Shown here: positions 8,826 to 17,190 of the stretch, piece after piece
Layout: the number at the start of each line of letters is the position of its first letter
Numbering within the stretch: position 1 is the first letter of the stretch
Source: Betaproteobacteria bacterium
GTDB taxonomy: Bacteria; Pseudomonadota; Gammaproteobacteria; Burkholderiales; Ga0077523
Direction of reading: 5' to 3'
NCBI GenBank assembly: GCA_016125475.1
Contig: WGLR01000025.1
Span: forward strand, 1-52,258
Length of the DNA: 52,258 nucleotides
Made by a program: the position numbers and the translations under genes
The notes under the pieces: model-generated
Database searches by the model: none
What the model was told of the DNA's origin: nothing
What the model saw: only the letters and a program-made list of their open reading frames with translations

Positions 8826-10996
8826 CGCCACCGCCCGGGGCCGGGGGGCTTCAGGCCCAGCTCTCGGCCGGCCACTGGTACCGCGTCGGGGCGGTGGCCC
8901 CGCGCCTGCGCGATCATCTCCGGGTGCACGCCCACCGGTACCGCGGCCGTCTCTGGTACGTCGTCGAGGACCGCCTGAACGGTCGCTATCACCGCTTCGA
9001 CCGGCGTGCGTGGCGCATCCTGCGCCGGCTCGACGGGCGCACGACGCTGGACGAACTCTGGCACGCGCTGATCGGGCAGGGCGACGAGGACGCGCCGAGC
9101 CAGGACGAGATCCTCACGCTGCTCGGTCAGCTGCACGGCCTCGATCTGCTCGATTCGGGTACGCTGCCGGACCTCGCGGAACTCGCGCGCCGGGATCGCC
9201 GGCAGAGCCGGCAGCAGCGCCTCCAGCGCTACCTGAATCCGCTCGCGCTGCGATTCCGCCTGCTCGACCCTGACCGGTTCCTGAAGCGGGCCGTCGAGGT
9301 GCTCGCGCCCGTCCTGAACCGCACGGGCGCGCTGCTCTGGCTCGCGTGGGTGGCGCCCGCGATCCTGCTCGCGGGGACGCACTGGTCCGAACTGTCGGGC
9401 AACTTCGCGGAGCGCGTGCTCGCCTTCGACAACCTGGTGCTGCTCTGGCTCGTCTTCCCGGTCGTCAAGGCGATCCACGAGATCGGCCACGGCATCGCCG
9501 TACGGCTGCGGGGCGGGGAGGTGCACGACATGGGCATCATGCTGCTCATCTTCCTGCCCGTTCCCTATGTCGATGCGTCGAGCGCATGGGCGTTCGCGGA
9601 CCGGCGCGACCGAATGCTCGTGGGCGCGGCCGGCATGCTCTCCGAACTGGTCGTGGCGGCGGGCGCCTTCTACCTGTGGCTCTGGATGTCGCCGGGGACC
9701 GCGCGGGCGATCGCCTACGACGTCGCCGTGCTCGCGAGCGTGACCACCGTGTTCTTCAACGCGAACCCGCTGCTGCGCTACGACGGCTACTACGTCGCGG
9801 CCGACGCGCTCGAGATCCCGAACCTCGCGCAGCGCGCGGTCCGTTACTGGGTGTACCTCCTCGAGCACGTCTGCCTGCGTCGCCGGAACGCGGTCTCGCC
9901 CGTGTCTGCGCCGGGCGAGGCGCCCTGGTTCGCGCTCTACGCACCCCTGTCCTTCGCCTACCGGCTCTTCGTGATGTTCTCGATAGCGGTCTTCGTCGCG
10001 ACGAAGTATTTCGCGATCGGGCTCGTCATCGCGATCTGGAGCGTCGGTGCGGGACTCGGTCTGCCCCTGTACCGGGCGCTCGGCTGGTTGCGCAGCAACG
10101 TCGCGGGCAGCACGGCCGACCTGCGTGCGCGCCGCGTGCTCGCGGCCGCCGCCGGCGCGCTGGGGGTGCTGCTCTTCGTCCTGCCGATGCCGTATCACAC
10201 GCAGGTCGACGGCGTGCTCTGGCTGCCCGACAGCGGGGTGCTGCGTGCCGGACAGTCCGGGTTCGTGGATCGCGTGGCGGCTGCGTCCGGCAACCGCGTC
10301 GGACCGGACGCGGAGATCGTGCATCTCGTCGATCCGGCGCTTGCCGAGAACGTGATCGTCGGGCACGCGCGACTCGACGCCGCGCAGGTGCGCTACGACG
10401 CTGCCCGACTCGAGGACGCAGCCCGCGGACAGCAGCTGGAGAGCGAGGTCACGCGCGAGCGTGCGGAAGTCCGTGCGCTCGAAGAGCGCGCGCGGCGGCT
10501 GGACGTGCGCAGCCGGAGTGCCGGGCGGCTCTGGCTCCAGGACGCGGAGGATCTTCAGGGCCGCTTCGTGAAGGAGGGGCAGATCCTGGGCTACGTGATC
10601 CCGGACGCACCGCCACGCGTGCGGGTGATCGTCTCGCAGGACGACGCGGGCCGCATTCGCACGGGTACCTCGGCCGTCGAGGTGAAGCTGCCTTTCGCAC
10701 CCGACCGCGAGTGGCCGGCGCGCGTGCTGCGGACGGTACCCGCGGCATCCGACCAGCTGCCGAGCGCGGCCTTCGGGCGCGAGGGGGGCGGGAGTGTCGC
10801 CACCGATCCGCGCGACACGACGGGGCGCAAGGCGCTCGTATCGCATTTCGAAGTGGAACTCGGGCTGCCCGACGGCTTTCCGTACCGCCTGATCGGCAGC
10901 CGCGTGAGCGTGCGCTTCGAACACCCGGCGGAGCCCCTGGGCTATCGTGTCGGGCGTGCACTGCGCTCGTTGTTCCTCGGGTATTTCCATGCCTGA
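8807..10996 (+). CDS. PqqD-like / M50 metalloprotease-type membrane protein / HlyD-like fusion
   Basis: 729 aa. Residues about 20-110 resemble a PqqD-like (RiPP recognition element-type) winged domain (GRLWYVVEDRLNGRYHRFD). Hydrophobic helices follow with an M50 site-2-protease zinc motif HEIGH at about 224-228 and the distal ligand motif NANPLLRYDGYY near 318. From about 468 to the end there is a HlyD-like barrel-sandwich and coiled-coil region (GVLRAGQSGFVDRVAA). The ATG at 8807 is preferred over GTG 8762 because it gives only a 19-bp overlap; both are in frame. The gene ends 8 bp inside the next one. M50 proteins with HlyD domains occur in peptide-maturation and export loci. Here it could recognise, process or conduct a protein substrate; that is inference. 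Confidence 0.82.
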   Translation: MDARAVAPPPGAGGLQAQLSAGHWYRVGAVAPRLRDHLRVHAHRYRGRLWYVVEDRLNGRYHRFDRRAWRILRRLDGRTTLDELWHALIGQGDEDAPSQDEILTLLGQLHGLDLLDSGTLPDLAELARRDRRQSRQQRLQRYLNPLALRFRLLDPDRFLKRAVEVLAPVLNRTGALLWLAWVAPAILLAGTHWSELSGNFAERVLAFDNLVLLWLVFPVVKAIHEIGHGIAVRLRGGEVHDMGIMLLIFLPVPYVDASSAWAFADRRDRMLVGAAGMLSELVVAAGAFYLWLWMSPGTARAIAYDVAVLASVTTVFFNANPLLRYDGYYVAADALEIPNLAQRAVRYWVYLLEHVCLRRRNAVSPVSAPGEAPWFALYAPLSFAYRLFVMFSIAVFVATKYFAIGLVIAIWSVGAGLGLPLYRALGWLRSNVAGSTADLRARRVLAAAAGALGVLLFVLPMPYHTQVDGVLWLPDSGVLRAGQSGFVDRVAAASGNRVGPDAEIVHLVDPALAENVIVGHARLDAAQVRYDAARLEDAARGQQLESEVTRERAEVRALEERARRLDVRSRSAGRLWLQDAEDLQGRFVKEGQILGYVIPDAPPRVRVIVSQDDAGRIRTGTSAVEVKLPFAPDREWPARVLRTVPAASDQLPSAAFGREGGGSVATDPRDTTGRKALVSHFEVELGLPDGFPYRLIGSRVSVRFEHPAEPLGYRVGRALRSLFLGYFHA

Positions 10997-13058
10997 AACG
11001 TCGTCGGCGGGAATGTCCGTGGCAGTCGATGCGCGCGGGCCCGACGCGCGTGGACTCGAGTGGCCACCGCGCGACGTGCGCCGTGCGGCGCGCGCGTTTC
11101 CCGAGCGCGAGCCGGACGCCGACAATGCCCTGGACCGCCGTGCCGCGCGCCTCCTGTTCGGCGCGCCGCTGCCGCATCGCCGACGGGTTCGCGACCCGAT
11201 CGTGGCGGGCGTGCTCGCACTGTCCCGTGAGATCGGCGAGCTCGACGACGCGTCGATCCGGGAGGAGGCGCGCAGGCTCGCGCCGGCCGCATTCGTGCGG
11301 CGCGACCGGCACGTCGCGGAACGGGTGCTCGCGCTCGTGCGCGAGGCGGCGGCACGCACGCTCGGTCTCGCGGCGCACCCGCCGCAGATCGAGGCCGCGT
11401 GGAAGCTGATCCGCGGGCAGTTCGTGGAGCTCGACACGGGCGAGGGCAAGACCCTCACGGCCGCCATCGCCTCGTGCGTCGCGGCGCTCGCGGGCGTGCC
11501 GACACACGTCGTGACCGTGAACGACTACCTCGCGCGCCGGGATGCAGAACGGGTCGGACCGCTGGCCGGGTTCTTCGCCCTGCGCGTGGGCGTCGTCCAT
11601 GGCGGTGTGCCGCAGGAGATGCGCGCGCACGAATACGACCGGGATCTCACCTACTGCACGAACAAGGATCTCGTGTTCGACTACCTGCGGGATCGCGTGA
11701 CCGCTGCCGGCGCGCGCAGCGCCGCGCAGCTCGCTCTGCGGCGACTGCACGCGCGCGGCGGAAAGAACGAGCCGCTTCGGCTGCGCGGCCTGCATTTCGC
11801 GATCGTGGACGAGGCCGACAGCATCCTCATCGACGAGGCGCGCACGCCGCTCATCCTGTCCTCCGCCCGACAGGCGGGAAAGGAGGCACGGGAGTACCTC
11901 GCCCTGCTCGACTTCGCCGCGAGCCTGGTCGCGGACGAGGACTTCCGGATGCAGCCCCCCCTGCGGATTCCGGAACTCACCGCCTCCGGCCGGACGCGTC
12001 TCGAGGACCACGCCACGGAAGTCCTCGCGCGCGAGGAACCGGGCGCGACGAATGCCTCGGTCTGGCGGGTCGCGTGGGCGCGCGAGCACTACGTCGTGCA
12101 GGCCCTGCGCGCGATCCACGTGATGCAGCGTGACCACCAGTACGTCGTGCGCGACGGCAAGGTCGTGATCGTGGACGAGTTCACGGGGCGTCTCCTGCCG
12201 GACCGCAGCTGGGAACAGGGGCTGCACCAGCTCGTGGAGGCGAAGGAAGGGTGCGCGCTCACGGGCGTGAACCACACGCTCGCGCGGCTCACGTACCAGG
12301 GTTTCTTCTCGCGCTACCTGCGTCTGGCAGGCATGAGCGGGACGCTCCGGGAGGTGGCGGGCGAGACGGCGGAGGTCTACCGCGTCCGCACCGTGCGCGT
12401 CGAGCCGAACCGGCCGTCAGGGCGCGATGAGCGCCCCACGCTGCTCGTCGCGACACAGGCCGCGAAGCACGATGCGATCGTGCGCGAGGTGCGGGGCTGT
12501 CTCGACGCCGGACGACCGGTGCTCGTCGGCACGCGCTCGGTGCATGCGTCGGCCGCGATCGCCGGTGCACTGGTGGCGGCGGGGATCGCGCATCGCGTGC
12601 TGAACGCACTGCAGGATGCGCAGGAGGCGGAGCTGATCGCGCACGCGGGCGAAGCGGGTGCGGTCACCGTCGCGACGAACATGGCAGGCCGGGGCACGGA
12701 CATTCCGCTCGCGCCCGACGTCGTGAACAACGGTGGTCTGCACGTGATCCTTACCGAGTGGCACGAGTCGCCGAGGATCGACCGGCAGCTCTACGGACGT
12801 TGCGCCCGTCAGGGCGACCCCGGGTCGTGCCGGGCGATCGTGTCGGTGGAGGACGAGATCATCACGCGCTACGGTTCCGGAACGGCCGCGTGGCTCATGC
12901 GCCGCTGGCCGAGCGGACCACCGGCCTGGGCCGTCCGGCTGCTTCGAGGGCGTGTCCAGCGGTTCGCGGAGGCAGTGAACGCCGCACAGCGACGCGAGAC
13001 GCTGCTGCGCGATCGACAGATGCAGACGCAGCTTGCGTTTTCGGGGAGTTCGGAATGA
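10989..13058 (+). CDS. SecA-like translocation ATPase, shortened paralogue
   Basis: 689 aa against about 900 for housekeeping SecA. All core helicase motifs are recognisable: Walker A DTGEGKT (about 149), the DEAD-equivalent VDEADSILIDEARTPLI (about 274), AGMSGT (about 448), ATNMAGRGTDI (about 562) and RQLYGRCARQGD (about 600). The SecA preprotein-crosslinking signature around VIVDEFTGRLLPDRSWEQGLHQ is also present. The C-terminal zinc-binding SecB/lipid tail is missing and the helical scaffold/wing region is abbreviated, with the protein ending about 80 residues after the last motif. ATG 10989 overlaps the M50 stop by 8 bp, and the stop overlaps the following ATG (ATGA). The intact motifs predict a working ATPase motor. 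It differs from accessory SecA2 systems in that no SecY2 or Asp proteins are nearby. I infer a motor dedicated to this operon. Confidence 0.88.
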   Translation: MPETSSAGMSVAVDARGPDARGLEWPPRDVRRAARAFPEREPDADNALDRRAARLLFGAPLPHRRRVRDPIVAGVLALSREIGELDDASIREEARRLAPAAFVRRDRHVAERVLALVREAAARTLGLAAHPPQIEAAWKLIRGQFVELDTGEGKTLTAAIASCVAALAGVPTHVVTVNDYLARRDAERVGPLAGFFALRVGVVHGGVPQEMRAHEYDRDLTYCTNKDLVFDYLRDRVTAAGARSAAQLALRRLHARGGKNEPLRLRGLHFAIVDEADSILIDEARTPLILSSARQAGKEAREYLALLDFAASLVADEDFRMQPPLRIPELTASGRTRLEDHATEVLAREEPGATNASVWRVAWAREHYVVQALRAIHVMQRDHQYVVRDGKVVIVDEFTGRLLPDRSWEQGLHQLVEAKEGCALTGVNHTLARLTYQGFFSRYLRLAGMSGTLREVAGETAEVYRVRTVRVEPNRPSGRDERPTLLVATQAAKHDAIVREVRGCLDAGRPVLVGTRSVHASAAIAGALVAAGIAHRVLNALQDAQEAELIAHAGEAGAVTVATNMAGRGTDIPLAPDVVNNGGLHVILTEWHESPRIDRQLYGRCARQGDPGSCRAIVSVEDEIITRYGSGTAAWLMRRWPSGPPAWAVRLLRGRVQRFAEAVNAAQRRETLLRDRQMQTQLAFSGSSE

Positions 13059-13954
13059 AAGGGAGGAATCGGGTGGCGTGCCCGCAGATCATGCGCGTGT
13101 CGCGTGGCGCATCGGGGAAGGCACTGGCCGTCGCAGCCGCACTCCTCCTTGCAGGTCACGCGTGTGCAGCGGGTACGCAGCCCCGGGCGGAGGCCGGCCC
13201 GGGAACGGAGTACGACTGTCTGATCGAACCGTGGAGGACGGTCGAGGTGCGCAGTCCGGTCACCGGGGTGATCGATCGCATCTATGTCGATCGCGGCAGC
13301 GTCGTGCACCGCGGCGACCCGCTGCTGAGCCTTGACACGACCGTCGAGAAGGCGGCCGCGGATCTCGCGGACTACAAGAGCCGCATGAACGGGCTCGTCG
13401 CGTCGGCCGAAAGTCGTCTCGCGCACGCGGAGGCCAAGCTGAAGCGCAAGGCCGATCTCGCGGCGCGCCATTTCACGAGCGTCCAGGAACGCGACGACGC
13501 CGAGGCCGAGGAGGCCATCGCGAAGGCGGATCTGCTCGCGGCGCGCGAGAACAGGCAGATGGCCCAGCTCGAGAAGCGCTACGCCGACGCGCAGCTCGCG
13601 CTGCGCACGATCCGCAGCCCGATAGACGGCATCGTGATGGACAGGGGGATGAACGAGGGCGAACTCGCGGAAGCCGCGGAGAACAACCCCTACATCCTCA
13701 AGCTCGCCGAGACAGGCACGCTGCGCGTGAAGGCGATCCTCCCGCTCGCGGTCTACCTGAAGGTGAAGACCGGCCAGCGCGTCGAGGTGACGCCCGAGAA
13801 GCCCCTGAACGGGCGCTACGGCGCAACCATCAGCGTCGTCGACAAGGTGATCGATGCGGCGAGCGGCACGTTCCAGGTGCGGATGACGCTGCCGAACCCG
13901 AAGGGCAGCCTGCCCGGCGGGATCAAGTGCCGCGTGCGGCTGCCCGTGCAGTGA
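13055..13954 (+). CDS. HlyD/RND-type periplasmic adaptor subunit
   Basis: 299 aa. A signal peptide (about residues 1-38, ending HACA) is followed by a barrel-sandwich half (VRSPVTGVIDRIYVDRGSVVHRGD), a coiled coil of about 80 residues rich in Ala/Glu/Arg, the second half (IRSPIDGIVMDRGMNEGE) and a beta-barrel. The cysteine in HACAAG could be a lipobox, which would make this a lipoprotein. The ATG at 13055 overlaps the SecA-like stop by 4 bp. It is the last gene of the run and ends 10 bp before the convergent stop at 13965. It is the operon's second adaptor; the first carries an inner-membrane anchor and this one appears periplasmic. Confidence 0.87.
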   Translation: MKGRNRVACPQIMRVSRGASGKALAVAAALLLAGHACAAGTQPRAEAGPGTEYDCLIEPWRTVEVRSPVTGVIDRIYVDRGSVVHRGDPLLSLDTTVEKAAADLADYKSRMNGLVASAESRLAHAEAKLKRKADLAARHFTSVQERDDAEAEEAIAKADLLAARENRQMAQLEKRYADAQLALRTIRSPIDGIVMDRGMNEGELAEAAENNPYILKLAETGTLRVKAILPLAVYLKVKTGQRVEVTPEKPLNGRYGATISVVDKVIDAASGTFQVRMTLPNPKGSLPGGIKCRVRLPVQ

Positions 13955-13964
13955 GGCCGTCGCG

Positions 13965-15035
13965 TCAGGGTGCCGCCACTTCCGTCTGCCGTTGCGGGCG
14001 TCCCGCGTTTTCCCGTGCGGTCGTCATTCGAAAGATCTGCTGCGCGTTCCCGCTGTCGAAAGTCAGGTCCAGTCGCGATGCGCCACTCGCGTCCGCAATG
14101 AGGTCGCGCGAGATGATCTCGTGGAACGAGCCCGGCACGGATCGACGGCAGGTCCGTCCATCCTCCGTCGCGAAACTGCGCTCGACGAGCGTCGCGCGAA
14201 ACGCCGTCTGCCGCACGCGTCCCGATGCAGAAATCTCGACTTCGTCCTTGATCGGACGGCCGCGACGTCGCTGTTCCGCCGCGACTCGTGTGATGTCCTC
14301 GACGCGGTCCGTGGCGTGGTTGAACGCGTGTCCCTCCGTCGCGATCCACGCCATCTCGGCCGACTCCCGCAGCAGGATCTCGTAGTCGCGCAGACGTGGC
14401 ACCGCGTGATGGCGGTCGAAGGCCCGGGCGAGAGCCGGCAGCAGACGGACGGCCTCGTCGAACGCGAGACTGCCGGCCGTGCCGAGGCGCGCGAGCGCGT
14501 CGGTCGTCCAGGAATCGAGAGGGTCGGTCGAGCCGTCTATCGTGTGCGTGACGGCATCCTGGAACGTCGGGGAGAATCGTTCCGGATGAAGTTCGCTCAC
14601 GAAGAACTGCGGCAGGGTTTCGGGAAGATCGGCGTGGCACCATGCGAATCCCGTCATGCCGAGGCGGTCCAGCGGATACGTGCCGCCCAGGCGGTATCCG
14701 AGCGGTTCGAGGATGCGCGCGAACGCCTCGCGACCGCGTGGCAGGGCTCCGGTGTGCGGCCAGGCGACCGTGCGCAGGGCGCCGTGATCGAAGACGAACT
14801 TTCGACCGGCTGCCCGACAGTCGTCCACGTACGCGTGGGCGTCGGGGACGCGCCGCATCAGGTCGTCGAGCAGGATCAGGCAGAGCGCCATCGCGATTTC
14901 CGCGCGGGAGGCGGATTCGTGGCGGGGTATCAGAAGCGCAGCGTCCACGGCGACGGTCTCGATGAGACCGGACACCGAAGCGGGCGACAGGGCAGAGCCG
15001 ATCAGGGCGTGCAACGTAGTGTTCGTGGCGGGCAT
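13965..15035 (-). CDS. DUF1338 family, 2-oxoadipate dioxygenase/decarboxylase-like (HglS/YdcJ)
   Basis: 356 aa. The fold is suggested by DHGALRTV (H84, the first expected metal ligand) and EGHAFNHATDRV (H240, the second), both characteristic of the DUF1338/HglS family. HglS is an Fe(II) enzyme converting 2-oxoadipate to D-2-hydroxyglutarate in D-lysine catabolism. This member is shorter than HglS/YdcJ (about 450 aa), so substrate assignment is uncertain. The ATG at 15035 is chosen because GAGGAA precedes it and upstream codons look non-coding. It is divergent from a LysR gene 148 bp away, the usual arrangement for a regulator and its target. Confidence 0.72.
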   Translation of the reverse strand: MPATNTTLHALIGSALSPASVSGLIETVAVDAALLIPRHESASRAEIAMALCLILLDDLMRRVPDAHAYVDDCRAAGRKFVFDHGALRTVAWPHTGALPRGREAFARILEPLGYRLGGTYPLDRLGMTGFAWCHADLPETLPQFFVSELHPERFSPTFQDAVTHTIDGSTDPLDSWTTDALARLGTAGSLAFDEAVRLLPALARAFDRHHAVPRLRDYEILLRESAEMAWIATEGHAFNHATDRVEDITRVAAEQRRRGRPIKDEVEISASGRVRQTAFRATLVERSFATEDGRTCRRSVPGSFHEIISRDLIADASGASRLDLTFDSGNAQQIFRMTTARENAGRPQRQTEVAAP

Positions 15036-15098
15036 GTTCGTTCCTCGGTGAGTTCGTCGGTTCCGGCCAAGGCCTGGTCGCTGCGCGCGACGGCGACG

Positions 15099-15125
15099 TT
15101 CGACCGGTGTGTGTGTGGCTAGAAT
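15099..15125 (+). promoter_or_regulatory. Candidate promoter for the LysR gene
   Basis: TTCGAC at 15099-15104 and TAGAAT at 15120-15125, the latter preceded by TGGC like an extended -10. The spacing is 15 bp, shorter than optimal. It lies about 60 bp upstream of the LysR start, in the divergent region shared with the DUF1338 gene. Confidence 0.3.
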
Positions 15126-15183
15126 GTCCGAGGCGTATCGATCGCGCGAACGGAATTTCCGCGGGCACGCATGACTTTTCGGA

Positions 15184-16140
15184 ATGCACATGACCAGACG
15201 CGCGATTCCCTCCCTTTCCGCACTCCAGGCGTTCGACGCGGCGGCACGCCTGCTCAGCTTCACGAGAGCCGGCGAAGAACTGTCACTCACGCAGAGTGCG
15301 GTGAGCCGGCAGATCCAGTCGCTCGAGGACGCGATCGGCACGCCTCTGTTCGACCGCACGGGCAACCGGCTCACGCTCACCGAGGCAGGGCACGGCTATC
15401 ACGCGGAGATAGCACCGCTTCTCGAGAGCCTGCGCAACGCGACCCTGCGCCTCATGGCGTTCAAGGGGAGCGGTGGTGTTCTGCGCCTCGCGGTCCTGCC
15501 CACGTTTGGGATGAAGTGGCTCGTGCCGAGGCTGGCAGGATTCGTTCGTGCGCACCCCGAGGTGCAGATCGAACTCAACACCCGGACGACCCCCGTCGAC
15601 TGGCGCACCGAAAGCTTCGACGCAGCCATCCAGCACGGTCGCCCGCTGGTGTCCGGCGTGATCGCACACAGGCTGATCGGCGAGCAGCTCGTGGCGGTGG
15701 CGGCGCCGTCGCTCGTGGACAGCACCGTGGACATCGCGGATCTGGCTGCCGTGCCTCTCCTCCAGCAGATCACGCGTCCCGAGGGCTGGGCACGCTGGTT
15801 CGCCGCTGCCGGGTCCCGGCATGTCGACGCCTAGTCGGGGCCCCGGTTCGAACAGTTCTCGCACGTGATCCAGGCGGCCATCGCAGGGCTCGGTCTCGCG
15901 CTGGTCCCGCGTTTCCTGGTCGAGGACGAAACGAGTTCGGGACGGCTCGTGCTCGTCGGACACGGCCGGGCGGTGGACGGCGAGGCCTATTACCTCGCTC
16001 ACCCCGAGCGTAAGCGGCACGACCCCGCCCTCGAGGTCTTTCGTGCGTGGCTGCAGGGCGAGTCGGCTGCGTTCGAGGAATCCTCGGGGGAGGGCCGTGC
16101 GGAGGTGATGGCCAGTCCTGACACCCCGCCTGCCGCGTGA
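15184..16140 (+). pseudogene. LysR-family regulator interrupted by an in-frame stop
   Basis: The frame encodes an N-terminal winged HTH (residues about 5-65; SLSALQAFDAAARLLSFTRA and LTQSAVSRQIQSLE) and a periplasmic-binding-like effector domain of the GcvA type. A TAG codon at 15832-15834 stops it after 216 residues (HVDA*). The same frame then continues without a break as SGPRFEQFSHVIQAAIAGLGLALVP to a TGA at 16138-16140, giving a normal length of about 318 codons. In relatives the interrupted position is usually tyrosine (AY.GPRFE), so a single TAC/TAT-to-TAG change explains it. The DNA-binding domain remains intact. Start ATG 15184; an in-frame ATG at 15190 is an alternative. It may be a true nonsense mutation, a sequencing error or suppressed. 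Confidence 0.85.
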
Positions 16141-16433
16141 GCGCCAGGCGCACCGGGCGGTGCCCCATCCTTTGCGGAGGGTCTGGTGGGGAACGACGCG
16201 TTGTGTTGTCCGCGTGGGCCGTGTTCACCCTACGGGCCTGCCCCCATCCCGACCTTCCCACGCAAGTGCGTAGGGTGCGCACGGCGCACCGGGCGACGCC
16301 CATCCCTCACGAATGGTTTGGTGGGTAACGACGCGTTGTGTTGTCCGCGTGGGCCGTGTTCACCCTACGGGCCTGCCCCCACCCCGACCCGCCCACGCAA
16401 GTGCGTAGGGTGCGCACGGCGCACCGGGCGACG
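16141..16433. repeat. Tandem intergenic repeat, about 135-bp period (GTAGGGTGCGCACGGCGCAC family)
   Basis: About two full units plus a partial one. The segment starting AACGACGCGTTGTGTTGTCC occurs at 16192 and again at 16327, and the GCACCGGGCG segment at 16150, 16286 and 16421. Each unit holds ACCCTAC and, further on, GTAGGGT as an inverted pair, plus the hairpin GGTGCGC-ACG-GCGCACC. The block begins at the base after the LysR stop and ends at the base before the TIR gene's stop, filling the convergent gap exactly. Confidence 0.85.
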
Positions 16434-17078
16434 CTACGGCACCCGCTTCGCGATCCCCGGCTTGCCGCCCTTGATCGTCGCCCGGCGAAACCGTGCCGGT
16501 TCCGACTCGATGAGTGCCTGGAACACGTCGTCCGTGAGATGGCTGCCGAGCTTCTGCCGCAGGCGCTCGAAGCTCGCCATCGTGAAACCGCGCGTGTTCA
16601 GATAGTCGAGTATCTCGTTCGCGGCGACATCGAGCGTCGTCGTGTCACTTCGGGTCCTGCCCTTCGCGGGACCTGAATCCGTATCCGCGTCGACCTCCAC
16701 GTCCACCTGGTTCAGACGATCGATCAGGGCCTCCCACGGCAGGGCCCTCGGATACGAGAAGTCGATGTACTGCGTGGGTTCGAGCTTCGGATGCACCCTG
16801 CATTCGGAGAGCTTCACGGGGACGACGGGCTTGCCCATGCCGGTGGCGTAGGCCCATTCGTACGTGACGTACGCGGACTCTGCCGAGTTAGTGCTCAGCG
16901 CGACGATGACCGCGAGGGAGTCCCGGATGCCTTCCTCGATGGTCTGCCGCCAGTCGTCCCCGGCACGGATGGCGCCCTGGTCACGCCAGAGCTGGAAGCC
17001 TGCTTCCCCGAGCTTCAGGGCAAGCATCTCGGCGAAGAAATAGTCGTGGCTGGAATAACTCAGGAAGACGGTCTTCAT
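16434..17078 (-). CDS. TIR-domain protein
   Basis: 214 aa. The N-terminal 140 residues form a TIR domain: KTVFLSYSSHDYFFAEML at the start, then LWRDQGAIRAGDDW and SAESAYVTYEWAYATGMGKPVVPV. E74 sits where NAD-hydrolysing TIR domains have their catalytic glutamate. The last 70 residues are a separate, possibly helical domain that I do not recognise (ANEILDYLNTRGFTMASFERL). Bacterial TIR proteins act as NADase effectors in anti-phage systems or as signal producers. No cyclase, Thoeris ThsA or other obvious partner flanks it, so a stand-alone effector or housekeeping role both remain possible. The stop codon abuts a repeat block. ATG 17078 gives an intact beta-A strand. Confidence 0.8.
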   Translation of the reverse strand: MKTVFLSYSSHDYFFAEMLALKLGEAGFQLWRDQGAIRAGDDWRQTIEEGIRDSLAVIVALSTNSAESAYVTYEWAYATGMGKPVVPVKLSECRVHPKLEPTQYIDFSYPRALPWEALIDRLNQVDVEVDADTDSGPAKGRTRSDTTTLDVAANEILDYLNTRGFTMASFERLRQKLGSHLTDDVFQALIESEPARFRRATIKGGKPGIAKRVP

Positions 17079-17190
17079 GTCGGTCTCACTTTCTCGTCAG
17101 ACGTCGGCGACGGACGGCGCCGAGCATCGGAGGCCCGGTACCGGAGCCCGCCCTTGCCGGAGGGCTCCGGACGCTTCGCCTGCGGGAGGC

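Noticed and set aside
8798-11467. Minus-strand open frame of nearly 900 codons
   Set aside because: Runs antisense through the M50-HlyD and SecA-like genes, with no recognisable motif.
13816-15189. Alternative minus-strand frame overlapping the DUF1338 gene
   Set aside because: Arginine-rich and without motifs, whereas the chosen frame carries the family's histidine signatures.
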